In this document: piece by piece, positions 1-19,917 of the stretch
How positions within the stretch are numbered: position 1 is the first letter of the stretch
Layout of the letters: the number at the start of each line of letters is the position of its first letter
NCBI GenBank assembly: GCA_033675545.1
Contig: JAWDGP010000459.1
Coordinates: 1,111,001-1,175,000 of the forward strand
DNA length: 64,000 nucleotides
Direction of reading: 5' to 3'
Source of the DNA: Elysia crispata
Lineage: Eukaryota > Mollusca > Gastropoda > Plakobranchidae
Position numbers and translations under genes: made by a program
The notes under the pieces: generated by a model
What the model was told of the DNA's origin: nothing
Databases searched by the model: none
What the model saw: only the letters and a program-made list of their open reading frames with translations

Positions 1-1692
1 TAGAACCTCCCTCACATTTCTACATCAATCTCACCGTATTTCGCACCGACAACCTCCCTCTCTTTTAATCTGACCGTACTTCGCACCGAGAAACTCCCTC
101 TCCTTCAATCTCACCGCATCTCGCACCTAGAACCTCTCACATTTCTTTTTCAATCTCACCGTATCTCGCATCTAGAACCTCCCTCACATTTCTCCATCAA
201 TCTCACCTTATCTCGCACCGACAACCTCCCACTCTTTCAATCTCACCGTACCTCGCACCGAGAACCTCCCTCTCCTTCAATCTCACCGCATCTCGCACCT
301 AGAACCTAATCTCACAATTTTCTTTAAATCTCACCGTATCTCGCACCGACAACCTCCCTCTCTTTCAATCTCACCGTACCTCGCACCGAGAACCTCCCTC
401 TCCTTCAATCTCACCGCATCTCGCACCTAGAACCTCCCTCACATTTCTCCATCAATCTCTACGTATCTCGCACCGACACCATCCCTCTCTTAAAATCTCA
501 CCTTACCTCGCACCGACAACCTCCCTCTCTTAAAATCTCACCGTACCTCGCACCGAGAACCTCCCTCTCTTTCAATCTCACCGTACCTCGCACCGAGAAC
601 CTCCCTCTCCTTCAACCTCACCGCATCTCGCACCTAGAACCTCCTTCACATTTCTCCATCAATCTCACCGTATCTCGCACCGACAACCTCTCTCTCTTTC
701 AATCTCACCGCATCTCGCACCGAGAACCTCCCTCTCTTTCAATCTCACCGCATCTCGCACCTAGAACCCTCCTCACATTTCTCCATCAATCTCACCGTAC
801 CTCGCACCGAGAAACTCCCTCTCCTTCAATCTCACCGCATCTCGCACCTAGAACCTCCCTCACATTTCTCTTTCAATCTCACCGTATCTCGTACCGACAA
901 CCTCCCTCTCTTTCAATCTCACTGCATCTCGCACCTAGAACCCTCCTCACATTTCTCTTTCAATCTCACCGTATCTCGCACCTAGAACCTAATCTCACAA
1001 TTCTCTTTAAATCTCACCGTATCTCGCACCGAGAACCTCCCTCTCTTTCAATCTCACCGTACCTCGCACCGAGAACCTCCCTCTCTTTCAATCTCACCGC
1101 ATCTCGCACCTAGAACCCTCCTCACAATTCTCTTTAAATCTCACCGTATCTCGCACCGAGAACCTTCCTCTCTTTCAATCTCACCGTACCTCGCACCGAG
1201 AACCTCCCTCTCTTTCAATCTCACCGTACCTCGCACCGAGAACCTCCCTCTCTTTCAATCTCATCGTACCTCGCACCGAGAACCCTCCTCTCTTTCAATC
1301 TCACCGTACCTCGCACCGAGAACCTCCCTCTTTTTCAGTCTCACCGTACCTCGCACCGAGAACCCTTCTCTCTTTCAATCTCACCGTACCTCGCACCTAG
1401 AACCTCCCTCTTTTTCAATCTCACCGTACCTCGCACCGAGAACCCTCCTCTCCTTCAATCTCACCGTACCTCGCACCGAGAACCCTCCTCTCTTTCAAAC
1501 TCACCGTACCTCGCACCGAGAACCTCCCTCACATTTCTCCTTCAATCTCAACATATCTCGCACCTAGAACCTCCCTCACATTTCTCCTTCAATCTCAACA
1601 TATCTCGCACCTAGAACCTCCCTAACATTTCTCCTTCAATCTCAACATATCTCGCACCTAGAACCTCCCTCACATTTCTCCTTCAATCTCAC
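1..1692. repeat. 40/47-bp minisatellite in CPT1 intron carrying splice-donor copies
   Basis: About 40 head-to-tail units fill the sequence from the left edge to the CPT1 donor. The main unit is 40 bp; a variant of about 47 bp carries an extra acatttctcc-type segment. On the minus strand each unit contains (T/C)GCGAG(A/G)TACGGTGAG followed by ATTGAA, almost the same as the true exon end and donor (GCAAGATACGgtgagattgaa). The array continues beyond the window. Unit variants (TACG/TGCG, tatctc/tacctc) are interspersed, so it is old enough to have diverged or to have been shuffled. Confidence 0.95.
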
Positions 1693-8478
<6,786 letters not shown>

Positions 8479-11470
8479 CTAAAGACAAGTGGGTAGAAAA
8501 AAAAAGGGGGGGTAAGAATATGATTTAAGTTATGGTTTGTGGTTACATTAAATTGGATATGTGTGCGACTTTAATCAAACTCATTAAAAAAAAACAACTT
8601 TGAATAAATCTTTAAAAATCTGAATAAAATTTGACCCAATTAAGAGCCCTTGAATGGGCACACTAACTATCCTAGCCTATGCGTCTTAAGATTTGATGTT
8701 AACACAAGAGGAACAGGCAATGGTCATTAACATTTGACTGTAACATTAACCGATACAACTACTCGAATTATGTCTTACATGCTAGTTTTATATCCCCTGT
8801 AGAGCCCCCATACTCTGTGCTGTAATATGACTTTGGCTGAAAGGTCACCCGCAGAGGGTGGAGTCTTCATGTACGTCATTGTCGGGTATTTCTCCACCAC
8901 ACAGTTGTGTATAACTACTCCAATTCAACACTCTATAAAGAGGAATAGAATATCAAATTATAGGAAATATAGATAATCTGAGCACATGAGTTCACGGCGA
9001 TTTTCAGCTGTATGAGAGGAGATGACACTGGTGGCTCCTTGGCTAAGGCTCGGAAGAAGAATGACTTTAAACATAAACGGTTTTGCGAAAAAGCAAAAAA
9101 AAAAAAATATATCAACGCCAGAAATATTCTGGAACCGTGCATCGAACAAATGTATTAATAAGAGACACCTCTATAGCTGTTCACAGTTATGATCATTGGA
9201 TATTAAAAGTGAATAAGCGTTCTTTTAAAAATACAATTAGTTCTAGTTCTAGTTATCAGTATTTTAACCACAATATTCATTGTTTGACGGAACCATAATG
9301 AACAGACCATAATGTCTGATAGATTTTTTTGCTATGAGCATCACTCACTTTGAAAAAGGTCTGAATTTTAGACCCATTGAGTCTCAGTTATAAGGATATC
9401 GCCTTATAAAATTAGATAATATGATGTCTTGATATTTCTAATAGCGACGGTTATAACATGTCTCCCCAGTCAGAGAGGACAAGATTCTGATAACCTCTAA
9501 AGTTACCACATCGAGATTCTTTCATTATCTCTACCTTTATCTACCGTCCTCTCTGACTCTCTGCCAAATCCTGTGTCCGTTTCTTTTTTTTTTTATTTAT
9601 CTCTCGGTTTGTACGTTTGCCTGTCTGTGTGTCTGTCTCCCCCCGTTGCTTACTTTTATCTCACTCTTTCATTTATTTTCTTTCTTCCTTTTCAATTATG
9701 TACAGGCACCTATTGATTTTTCTATCTGTCTAATCAATCTATGTATTATGCTGCACATATATTTATTTATCTTTCGGCCTATTCATCTAAGTCTATATCT
9801 CTCTATTGATCTATCTATTCATCTTTTTTTAATCTATCTCTATACTTTTTATTTATCTTTCGTCTCATCTAATTTATTAATCATTTTATCTATATATGTC
9901 TTTCGGAGTCACCACGTTCCACCCATCCCACTCTCGCAGGCCTCTCTTCCTCTGTCTCTCGCGAGCTTTCTCTCATTTCTCTGTCTCTCTTGCTTCTCTC
10001 GATTTCTCTCTTCTCCATTTCTCTATCCTGTCAATTCCTTCCACTCCCTAGCTGTGTTTCATAATCATTGCATAACCTAATGATCGATTGATATCCATGG
10101 TTCCTTAAAAATGAAGTAGCTTTGTCAACACAAAGGGCTCGACATGAATACAAGATTATTTCGAATACGATTTTTTTTAGCATACTGTGTTCCTCGTTAC
10201 TATGGTGATAAATAGAAACGCCATTTCAAGAGCTTCTTTTAATTTTTTCTTCGAATACTTACTAAGCCAGCTGAAATCAATAGAATGCGCTACTTTATGC
10301 TTCAACCCTTAGGGTGACTCAAAAGAAAGAAAATCGTTCTCTGCCAGCATAATAAATTAGATGCTGTTGCATAGATAATCACTATGAAACAGCATCGATC
10401 TTTGTATCACGCTGAACGACAGAATATAAACAAATACTTGATATTAGTTTTCGTAAATTAAGGCCTGAATAGGATTTGTGATCATTATTTTTTTGCTTTT
10501 TCAAATTTGTGTCACGTAAATTGGTTTTATTTTTATTAGTCACTTTTACCCAAAAGCACTTAGTGCTTGAATTATTAGGGGAAAAGCGGCTAATATGGGG
10601 AAATCAACTAATTCTGTACATTACAAATAAATTTAGCCTATTCTCTCTTCTTTCTCTCTAGGACACCATGAAATCCCCCCCCCCCCCCCCCCCCAAAAAA
10701 AAAAAAAAAAAAAAAAAATGTGCCTAAAGTACATTTCCTTGAGCATTATTTGTCTAAACTTTAGCATAATGTATGTTTAAAAGGATATATTGAATTATTT
10801 TATGAATAAGTTTGGGATTATAAGATGAGCTTACCACCACCCTGTGGAGCTAACTATTCTTATTCTGCACTTTCCTAAGAAGATTTGAAAAAAATGTAAA
10901 ACGCTTGCTAGAAAGCTAAGAATCCCAGCAATGAGTGTCTGGCGGTGCACTGCATCAACACGAATGTTCACATGGATCTATAATTAGAATTTTATTTCAC
11001 AAAATAAGCGAACTTTTCTTATAAGGAAGTGTCAGCTACGAAAAAGTAAAAAAATACGAGGGCTTATTGGATGTGGAAGTTTGATTTCTATATCAGTGGC
11101 ATCTGAATTATCTTTTCCGACTCTATATTATGCTCATAATGTTTTCCTCATTAAGAAAAAATTATTTAGTTTTTACATAAGTTATAATGTAAGCCTAGCC
11201 TAAGATAGACATAAATGTCGAAAAGATTTTTTTCCAACAAAAAAAGATAAACACTACACGAAACAGACGGAAAAAATTTGGAGGAATGAGTTCACAGTTC
11301 ATTCAAACTCAAAATAAAGTGAAAGGATTTAAAGAACCAATTATTCAGATCGAGAAAAAGGAGAAGACAGGCAAAGTAGAAAAATAGACAGGAACAAACA
11401 GGCAAGAGCAAAAAAGAAAAAAACGGGCAGATAGTGAGAAGAGATGAAGAGAGAACAAAAAGAGCAAACA
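8479..11470. other. AT-rich region upstream of CPT1 exons; no gene found
   Basis: The first coding exon of CPT1 should lie to the right of 8478, but no stretch here has the expected start, length and donor. The region holds pyrimidine-rich low-complexity DNA (9530-10050), a C-run followed by an A-run (10674-10718), a diverged copy of an arm of the fold-back repeat (about 10845-10930), and otherwise unremarkable AT-rich sequence. Confidence 0.5.
10674..10718. repeat. adjacent poly(C)-poly(A) runs
   Basis: About 20 C followed directly by about 24 A. The opposite arrangement (T-run then G-run) occurs at 40982-41018. Confidence 0.9.
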
Positions 11471-11474
11471 ATAG

Positions 11475-12290
11475 AGGTTAAAAAGAGGAAGTGAGAGACA
11501 CAGACTTGGAGAGACATAATACAAGCGACATAGAGAGAAAGTGAAAGATACAGGATTAGAGAGACTTAATACAAGCGACATAGAGAGAAAGTGAAAGATA
11601 CAGGATTAGAGAGACTTAATACAAGCGACATAGAGAGAAAGTGAGAGACACAGGATTAGACAGACTTAATACAAGCAACATAGAGAGAAAATGAGAGACA
11701 CAGCATTAAAGAGACATAATACAAGCGACATAGAGAGAAAGTGAAAGGTACAGGATTAGAGAGACTTAATACAAGCGACATAGGGAGAAAGTGAAAGATA
11801 CAGGATTAGAGAGACAATACAATGCACATAGAGAGAAAGTGCAAGATACAGGATTAGAGAGACTTAATACAAGCGACATAGAGAGAAAGTGAGAGACATA
11901 GGCTTGGAGAAACTTGATACAAGCGACATAGAGAGAAAGGGAGAGACACAGGCTTGAAGAAACTTGATACAAGCGGCATAGAGAGAAAGGGAGAGACACA
12001 GGCTTGGAGAAACTTGATACAAGCGACATAGAGAGAAAGGGAGAGACACAGGCTTGGAGAAACTTGATACAAGCGACATAAAGCGAAAGGGAGAGACACA
12101 GGCTTGGAGAAACTTGATACAAGCGATATAGAGATAAAGGGAGAGACATAGGCTTGGAGAAACTTGATACAAGCGACATAAAGCGAAAGGGAGAGACACA
12201 GGCTTGGAGAAACTTGATACAAGCGATATAGAGATAAAGGGAGAGACATAGGCTTGGAGAAACTTGATACAAGTGACATAAAGAGAAAGG
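11475..12290. repeat. 50-bp minisatellite, about 16 units in two subfamilies
   Basis: Units share tacaagcgacatagagagaa. Units from about 11530 to 11870 carry ggattagagagacttaata; units from about 11890 to 12290 carry ggcttggagaaacttgata. A degenerate first part begins near 11475. A 50-bp period is not a multiple of three, so all three minus-strand frames stay open and give similar Ser/Leu-rich peptides; these are not genes. Confidence 0.95.
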
Positions 12291-12458
12291 GAATGAGCGA
12301 GCTACTGATCGAACGAGCAAGTACCACTTCCAAGGGAGGCAATCGATGACGTCTGTTTCAGAGGCTATATGCCGTCATGAGGTGTGAAATTGGAACCGCC
12401 GTCATTCATGCTGGCGTTTCTAACTTTCGCTCAACAATATATAAGTCGGAGACAAGGA

Positions 12459-12603
12459 AGGGAGAGAGAGAGAGAGAGTGAAAGAGAGAGAGATTACTAG
12501 AGCGAGAGAGAGAGAGAGAGCCAGAAAGAGTGAGAGAGAGAGAGAGAGAGACAGAGAAAGAGAGAAAAACAGAGAGATAAAGAGAGCGAGATAGAAAGAC
12601 AGA

Positions 12604-12663
<60 letters not shown>

Positions 12664-12665
12664 AC
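12459..12665. repeat. (GA)n-rich microsatellite cluster
   Basis: Purine-rich GA repeats with GAAA, CAGA and GCGAGA interruptions; a matching CT-rich tract follows at 12786-12876. Confidence 0.9.
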
Positions 12666-12785
12666 AGAATGGAGGAAACGTGATAGAACGCTAATTTCGT
12701 AAGCTTGATAAATTCAGTACTTTCATTTTTTACATCTCCAATTTTCATTCTTCGCACACGTTCATTCTCTGTCTATCAGTCTGTC

Positions 12786-12876
12786 TCTGACTCTTCCTCT
12801 CTCTCTCTCACTCTCTTTCTCTCGCTCTCTCCTTCTATCTCGCTCTCTCCTTCTCTCTCTCTCTCTCTCTCTCTTA
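12786..12876. repeat. (CT)n-rich tract
   Basis: CT repeats with scattered interruptions, in the orientation opposite to the GA cluster 130 bp to the left. The two could in principle pair within one strand. Confidence 0.85.
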
Positions 12877-13028
12877 CTGTGCCCAAGTCTTCCTGTTCGT
12901 CATTCTGTTGCTTCTCTCTATCTTTCTGATTTTTCCTCTGTTCTTGACTCTCAATCGTCCTTTGTTCCTTCTCTCTTTTTCTGCTATCTCGGCATCTTTT
13001 CCCTCTTTCGCGGCTTATCCTAAAACAG

Positions 13029-13438
13029 GTGACGAAGAAGAAGAAGAAGAAGAAGAAGAAGAAGAAGAAGAAGAAGAAGAAGAAGAAGAAGAAGAAGAAG
13101 AAGAAGAAGAAGAAGAAGAAGAAGAAGAAGAAGAAGAAGAAGAAGAAGAAGAAGAAGAAGAAGAAGAAGAAGAAGAAGAAAGAAGAAGAAAAAAGAGAAG
13201 GAGAAGAAGAAGAAGGAGAAGAAGAAGAAGAAGAAGAAGAAGAAGAGAGAGAGAAGAGAAACAGATAGACAGAGAGAAAGAGAGAGAAGAAGAAGAAGAA
13301 GAAGAAGAAGAAGAAGAAGAAGAAGAAGAAGAAGAAGAAGAAGAAGAAGAAGAAGAAGAAGAAGAAGAAGAAGAAGAAGAAGAAGAAGAAGAAGAAGAAG
13401 AAGAAGAAGAAGAAGAAGAAGAAGAAGAAGAAGAAAGA
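13029..13438. repeat. (GAA)n array, interrupted
   Basis: About 410 bp of GAA trinucleotides, pure from 13034 to 13180 and from about 13287 to 13434, with an AGAG/GACAGA-rich interruption between. All purine on one strand. Its open frames (poly-Glu, poly-Lys, poly-Arg) are repeat products. Confidence 0.97.
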
Positions 13439-13439
13439 C

Positions 13440-14097
13440 GGAGTGAGAGAAAAAAAAGATAGATTGCTCTTTTGCAGCTATAGGATGTTTATCATTGCAA
13501 ATCCAGAGTTTGCAATGGTTTTACCTCTAGAAACTATAGTTGTCTTTATATATCTAACGTGATAGCAGCAGGAAAAAAACCAACTCCAACGTTGACAAAA
13601 TTCAGGTCAGTGATAAACAAAATTAGATTTCTGTAATGTGCCAAAATTCTTTTTCTGCCCAGTGGTGACACATGCAAATGTGGCTTTGGCTCTGCTCAAG
13701 TCTATATTAATTTCAATTGTTACAAAATTTCTTGTAAAAACAAGATTATGTAAGGCTTATAAAGTTACGCCCCTAGATGCACATTGTGATAAGCAATAAT
13801 CTTGCTTGGAAGAGTGCCACAAAGATAGGATGAAAACGAAAACGATAACGATGATGATTTCACTAGTAATCCTGACGATTATCATGATGGTTAGTTTATG
13901 ATGTCATAATCATATACAAATTTGAAGTGGGTGACGGTAAATGAACATTTCTTAAGATGATGGTCAGGCTGATGATAAAGGAGAGGAGAGTAAAATGAAT
14001 ACAATAGAAAGAGATAGAAAGAGAGAGAAAGAAAGGAAGGCAGGATGAGGTGGAGAGAGAAAGAAAGGCAGGGAGAGGTGAAGAGAGAGAGAGAAAG
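13440..14097. other. non-coding AT-rich spacer
   Basis: Ordinary AT-rich sequence between two repeat arrays; a short GATGAT-rich stretch near 13840-13990. No gene seen. Confidence 0.5.
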
Positions 14098-14123
14098 AGA
14101 TAGATTGATAGATAGATAGATAA

Positions 14124-14160
<37 letters not shown>

Positions 14161-14194
14161 GAGAGAGAAAGAGGGACAGAGAGAGAGAAAGAGG

Positions 14195-14266
<72 letters not shown>
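14098..14266. repeat. (GATA)n followed by (GA)n
   Basis: A GATA tract (14101-14160) passes into GAGAGA with two GAAAGAGGGACA units and then about 50 bp of pure GA. Confidence 0.93.
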
Positions 14267-14270
<4 letters not shown>

Positions 14271-14715
14271 TGTTCCGTCAAGCCTGGTGTGATAGATGCC
14301 TAAGGCCTGAGATACAGAACCAGTAAAATGACAGGCAAATATGGTTTTAACATTTATTTTTAGATTATTGCTAATGCCGTCTTGCCATTCTCTCCATTCG
14401 TGAATATTAATAGGCAGGTCAGATTGACCTAAACGCTAATGTTTCTCGACACTGATTATGATTACATAGGCTGTGGCGGAGTTTCTACAACATTATGCTT
14501 AGAACGTTTAGTTGGGGGCCTACTGCCTATTCCGGTTTCTGTGTTATTAGGGTCTGTTGGCTGCAGTATTTATTGGTCAACCGTTTCAAAAAAAAAAAAA
14601 AAAAAAAAAAAGGGAAAGGCTTCCTGCTGTGTTTCGTTTTAAGAAGATATGTGTCTCATTCTTTCTATTTGTTTGTTGCATCTGACAAGGTCTCTGATGC
14701 TCCAATTTCATTGTT

Positions 14716-14718
<3 letters not shown>

Positions 14719-14793
<75 letters not shown>
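14719..14793. repeat. (CT)n microsatellite
   Basis: Pure CT repeat; a 24-base A-run lies 110 bp before it (14588-14611). Confidence 0.95.
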
Positions 14794-14797
<4 letters not shown>

Positions 14798-15956
14798 TGT
14801 CTCTGCCTTTCCCTTTCTTGATCTCCATTTCTCGGTCTTGTTTAGTGCTTCCCCTTTCTCTCTATCCCTATCCCTCTATCTCTTCCCCTTTTTCCTTCTC
14901 TCGGTCTAAATTGCAATCACCCTCCGCAAATCTAGTGAATACAGCTTTACTCAGAGCCAAACAGGTCCTTTTTCTGAAGGCGTTACACTGTATAATGAAA
15001 TATTTTAACTGAGCCGCCTCTTTTCTTCCTTAAGTAAGTAGATAGAATTAATAAAAGAAAATTGATCTATGGGAAAGATGGGAAAAAAAGACAGAAAAAA
15101 GGTTGAACAAAGACAGAGGCAGCCGGCCAACAAGCCAGAGACAAAGAAAGTTTGATCAGTCTGACAGCAAAAAATAGGAGACGGGAGGAAAACAGAAATA
15201 GAAGGGCTTATAGGGTTAGATGTGAGGACGTTTTTTGTTTATTTTTTTTTGTTTTGTTCGAACGAATACAACATTACATGCTAAATGAATGTTAGATATC
15301 ATCTCTTGATGAAGAATTTGCGGAAATCAGTTTTTAAAGCAGCCCCGAGTCCCAGTTCTCAACTTCTATTTCATACCCATATATGCTTCTTTCTAGGCTA
15401 TCTCCTCCAAAACCACTCAATGTACAGTGATGAAGTTTATTGAATTTAAATCTTCCAAGATCAGTGTCTCAAGCGGTACAAAAAAAAAAAAATTAAAGAA
15501 ATAAGAGAAATAAAAATTATGGATTCTGGCTAAAAATGTTCTTAAATATTCATCATATTTTTATTGTAATTAATTCATCAGGACTTTTTAGCCAAGTTTG
15601 TTAAAATGAAGCAAATAACATTAAAAAAACTGTTCTTATTTGTGTAACATTTTCAATAAGCAAATGGCCCTTTAAAACCAAATTATTGTCCATTTCCAAT
15701 TTAAAAATTTCACTTTAATCGACTGAAAAATTGAAAAAAAAAATTAAAATTATAAAATGATATTTGACCCTACTCAAGCGTAAAAACAAAAGCGTCATGA
15801 AAACATGCCGTTCTGTACAAGAAAGTAGTAGTGATTTAGTTGTTCAGTATTTTAAGAACAAGTGACATCGTCGCCTTTTTTTTCCGGAACGGCAGTTGCG
15901 CCTGTAAACAGTACTTCTGCTTTTTATGCACGCGTTTCGTACTTCTATATTGTTAT

Positions 15957-16258
15957 ATTATCAAAGATATCGAGCAGATCACTAATTGTCAACAAGGAGC
16001 CGTAGAAACATTCAAGTTCAGCCATTTTATTAACTTGCCACTCTTAATTTTACTGTATGAGTTATACGGATTGTGACGAGATCTAGAGTATTTATAGGCT
16101 TTGATATATATTATCTAAGATATCGACTAGATCGCTAATTGTCAACAAGGACCGTAGAAACATTCAAGTTCGTTCAGCCATTTTATTAAATTGCCACTCT
16201 TAATTTGTCTGGCATGATTTATACGGATTGTGACTAGATCTAGAATATTTATAGGACT
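15957..16258. repeat. tandem duplication of about 150 bp
   Basis: Two neighbouring copies share aattgtcaacaagga, gtagaaacattcaagttc, ttgccactcttaattt and tatacggattgtgac in the same order, with small insertions and substitutions between them. No coding frame is conserved. Confidence 0.85.
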
Positions 16259-17715
16259 TAGCAATCCAATGCAACCCAATAAATTTTAGGAAATCCGCGG
16301 TCACAATTTTTTTTTGTCTCTATATTGTTAGAGCAGTAACCGTTGCTTGTTTTTATGTATCCATTCACTGAATCATACTTAACATTGAGAGACATAAAAT
16401 AATAGTTTCTCGTAGCTTAGGCAGCGTCACGACTATTTTTAGTCCATGTCCTAGTTATTTGACGAATGAGATTCACGGTCACTGACAAAAGTTGACACTG
16501 ATGTGGTGAGACCAGCTGGCTCGGAAGCTTTACTTCACATCGCCTCTTGTTTACATCCCATAGAGCTCAAAGTTCACTCTAGGATGGTGACAGGAGATTG
16601 AAATAAACGGCTGTCGTACTGATTGAGACCTTTGGTTAACAACTTTGTGAGGTAACGTGTTATAGAGGAATTTGGGCAAGTGCGTAGTAAAGGAAGATCA
16701 TGTAAATTGGAAACAAGGCAGAGAGAGAGAGAGGCATGTATACAGAGCACATAATTATATATGTTTTGAGTGAAAAGGGAGGAGAGGGGGGGGGGGGGGG
16801 GAATATGAGACAAACGTTGAAAGAAAAGAAATTAGAAAAAAGTCATGACGACGATAGAAACAGAGACAGAAGGAGAGAGATATTAAGAAAGGGAGGAAGA
16901 GAGCGAGAGGGCGAGAAAGAGAGAGATGTCAGTGATAAAGATGTAATACAGAAAGACAGAAAAATGAGAGAGAGAGATAAGAGATGAAGAGAAAGAAACA
17001 AATTTAAAAAACAGTAATTTATGTTTATGTGTAGCTTAAAATTTTGGAAGGCACTTTTTTCTTTGTTTTGTTATTTTGTTTATTTATTTCGGGTTTTTTT
17101 TTCTTTGAAGAGAGTAACAGATATGAGGTAAAAGCCAATGTCCATGTACTGTTTTGAGACATAATGCATTGCACAAAACAAACAAACAAAAACAAAAAAA
17201 GCAAAAACAAAATAAAGAGAGAATGAAGTAAATCTTTCCTACCTTCATTTTCTCCCTCTTTTCCTAGAGTTGGGATAAAACTATATTAAAATAACGGAAG
17301 ATTAAGCTAAATCTTTAGCCGTAAAAATAGAACATTACAAACCTGTTATCACGATCTCAAAGTCTTATTAAATTATTCTTAAACCATAAAAAATATCCAC
17401 AGGTTCATTATAGATCTAACTATTACTGAACTATAGTAATTAGAACGCTGATTCAAAACAAAATAAAAATGCTCGCGTAAGCACTGTTCAAGAGGAACGT
17501 TTTAAAAATCTGCAACTTTTTTGCTGACTTATCAGCAAGGTGACACATTATAGAACATAAGATAACCAATTAAAAAAAACCAAGTATATCAACACTGCTA
17601 ACTTACAAACAAATGCCTAGAATCAAGGTTCAAAATGTACCAGCTTAGACTGAACTTAGTGCGGTATTGCATGCTATCTCAACAAGGTCACGCTTATGAC
17701 TGCTTTAAATGGAAA

Positions 17716-17718
<3 letters not shown>

Positions 17719-17763
<45 letters not shown>

Positions 17764-17780
17764 ACACACACACACACACA
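17719..17780. repeat. (GA)n(CA)n compound microsatellite
   Basis: About 21 GA units pass directly into about 10 CA units. A second pure GA tract of about 80 bp follows at 17879-17960. Confidence 0.93.
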
Positions 17781-17877
17781 GAGTGAGAGAGAAAGAGATG
17801 GGGAGGGGGAGGGTTAGGTGTAACGATGTGATGGGAGATGAAAGAATGCGTGAGTATGGGTTAAGGTGTATGAATTT

Positions 17878-17878
<1 letters not shown>

Positions 17879-17960
<82 letters not shown>
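17879..17960. repeat. (GA)n microsatellite
   Basis: Pure GA repeat, about 40 units. Confidence 0.95.
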
Positions 17961-17962
<2 letters not shown>

Positions 17963-18601
17963 ATAAGATTTGCAAGAGTGACACAGAAAATGTTAAACAT
18001 GAGCTAAATCTGACCTGATCGAATTTCTATTTTTACTGTAAGAAAAATAATTGTCGTTTCCTCTGTCTTTTTTCTCTCTTTTATTTTCTTTTGCCAGGGT
18101 CGTAAACTAAAGAGAGAGCCCAGCATTTCGACCTTTAACCCTCAGCGGGTTCTAATCGAGCGTTGTGTCGTCGGTTCCAGGGTGAGTTCTAGGTCTCACC
18201 TTGAAAGCACTGCAGTGCCTAAAGTGGATTTGGTAAACATGTTGAATTAATCTCTGAGATCTTTTTTCCCCTATCACTTATTGTTGTTAGTAATAGCCAT
18301 GAATGATTTCTTTTTGGAAGCTATAAAACTTACAGTTCATTTTAGCCGATGGAAGCACAGCTCATTATGGCTTTAGCCCTAATGCAAAGCAGAGATCAGT
18401 GATTTGATAAGCTTCGATGCTGTACAAAAGCGAAAAAAAAAATTGTGCAGCATCAGCAACTTTAATGATGGAATGTTAAATAAGACGCTAATGAAAGTAA
18501 TATTTAATACTCTGTCGGTCGTTATAATTGCAGCGTAATAATAATAGCTTTCTGAGTTAACCTTTGACCGGATAACTATACAAGCACACCAGAGACTCAT
18601 T

Positions 18602-18603
<2 letters not shown>

Positions 18604-18672
<69 letters not shown>

Positions 18673-18766
18673 ATGCCTCTATTACTTTCTTTCTCCCTCT
18701 TTCTACCTCATTAACACCACCCACCCCTCCTCTCAATTTATCCGTCTACCTATCTATATCATGATT

Positions 18767-18843
<77 letters not shown>

Positions 18844-18846
18844 CTA
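18604..18846. repeat. two (CT)n tracts and a short (ATCT)n
   Basis: CT repeats at 18604-18668 and 18773-18824, the latter passing into TATC/ATCT units up to 18846. Confidence 0.93.
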
Positions 18847-19149
18847 AGTTTTCTATCTCTTCTCCTTTCTATCTCTATATCACTCTATTTTCATCTCTCT
18901 AATCATTCTCTCTCCTCGTTTCTCCGAGCCTCAGATTATATTACTCTATCTGAGTGTCCCTACTCCACACTGCCTACCGTTTTCTCTCTCAGATCAATCT
19001 GTCTTTGTCTCTTTCACTCACTTTGCTTCCCGATCCATTCTCTTGTTCGTGCTCTGTTCACTTTGTCTGTCTCCATCTCCGACTGTCCATCTCTGCCTGT
19101 CTGTCTGTCTATTTCTGTCTGTGTGTATCGCTCCCCCATCCGCCCCCCC

Positions 19150-19298
19150 CCCCCTCTCTCTCTTTCTCTCTCTCTCTCTATCTCTCACCTTCTCCCTCTC
19201 TGCATTTGCATCAGCCTTATTATAAACATTTCTGTCTCTATCTCAAGCTCTGCCTCTCCTCCTCTTTTTTCCTCTCTTTCTTTTCCCTCTCTCTTCCT

Positions 19299-19361
<63 letters not shown>

Positions 19362-19462
19362 TCTGTCTTTGTATCAGCCTCATTATCTACCTTTCTGTCC
19401 CTATCTCAAGCTCTGTCTCTCTTTTTTTCCTTCCTTCCTTTTCCCTCTCTCTATCTCCTCCT

Positions 19463-19513
<51 letters not shown>
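19150..19513. repeat. diverged CT-rich minisatellite (about 150-bp period)
   Basis: Three CT tracts, each followed by a related stretch: tgtatcagcctcattat near 19370 resembles tgcatcagccttattat near 19207, and caagctctg(c/t)ctctc recurs. This suggests an older unit of roughly 150-165 bp. The long Ser/Leu-rich frames across it are repeat products. Confidence 0.7.
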
Positions 19514-19516
<3 letters not shown>

Positions 19517-19917
19517 ATGTATCTTGTTTCTTCTACCCTCCTCTCGCCCACCCAGTGCCAGTGCTGTTTGTGAAAGCCAGCATGGAGAGACCCTGCAGCA
19601 CACAATAGCTAGCGGCGAATCGAAACCTGGTCCTGATCGATGTCCGGCGTAACTATTTTTTTTCCCTTTGTCTTTCCCGTGGCCGCGAGAAAACTAAGCT
19701 TATTACACTAGCGTTGAGTAATCCCGTCAGACCTTGACAATTTGTCGCAGAGCTTGTTTTCTTCCCTTTCCTTTTCTGTGTTTGGTGACCTAAAAAACAG
19801 GCGCTTCAAGTTGGACTTTGAACAGGTTTAGAACTAGATCTAGATCTTCTGAAGAAAATATAAAAAAAAAATAGTTCGTCTTTTTTTTTTCTTGTGAATA
19901 TGTGTCTTGTTACCGAT

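Noticed and set aside
8780-8930. Minus-strand open stretch of about 50 codons (VVIHNCVVEKYPTMTYMKTP...)
   Set aside because: It looks somewhat protein-like but does not match the expected CPT1 N-terminus and has no suitable donor in phase 2; perhaps part of a dispersed repeat.
12908-13462. 184-codon Glu-rich frame
   Set aside because: Produced by the GAA array; same reason as for poly-Lys and poly-Arg frames of the TTC array at 57294-57930.
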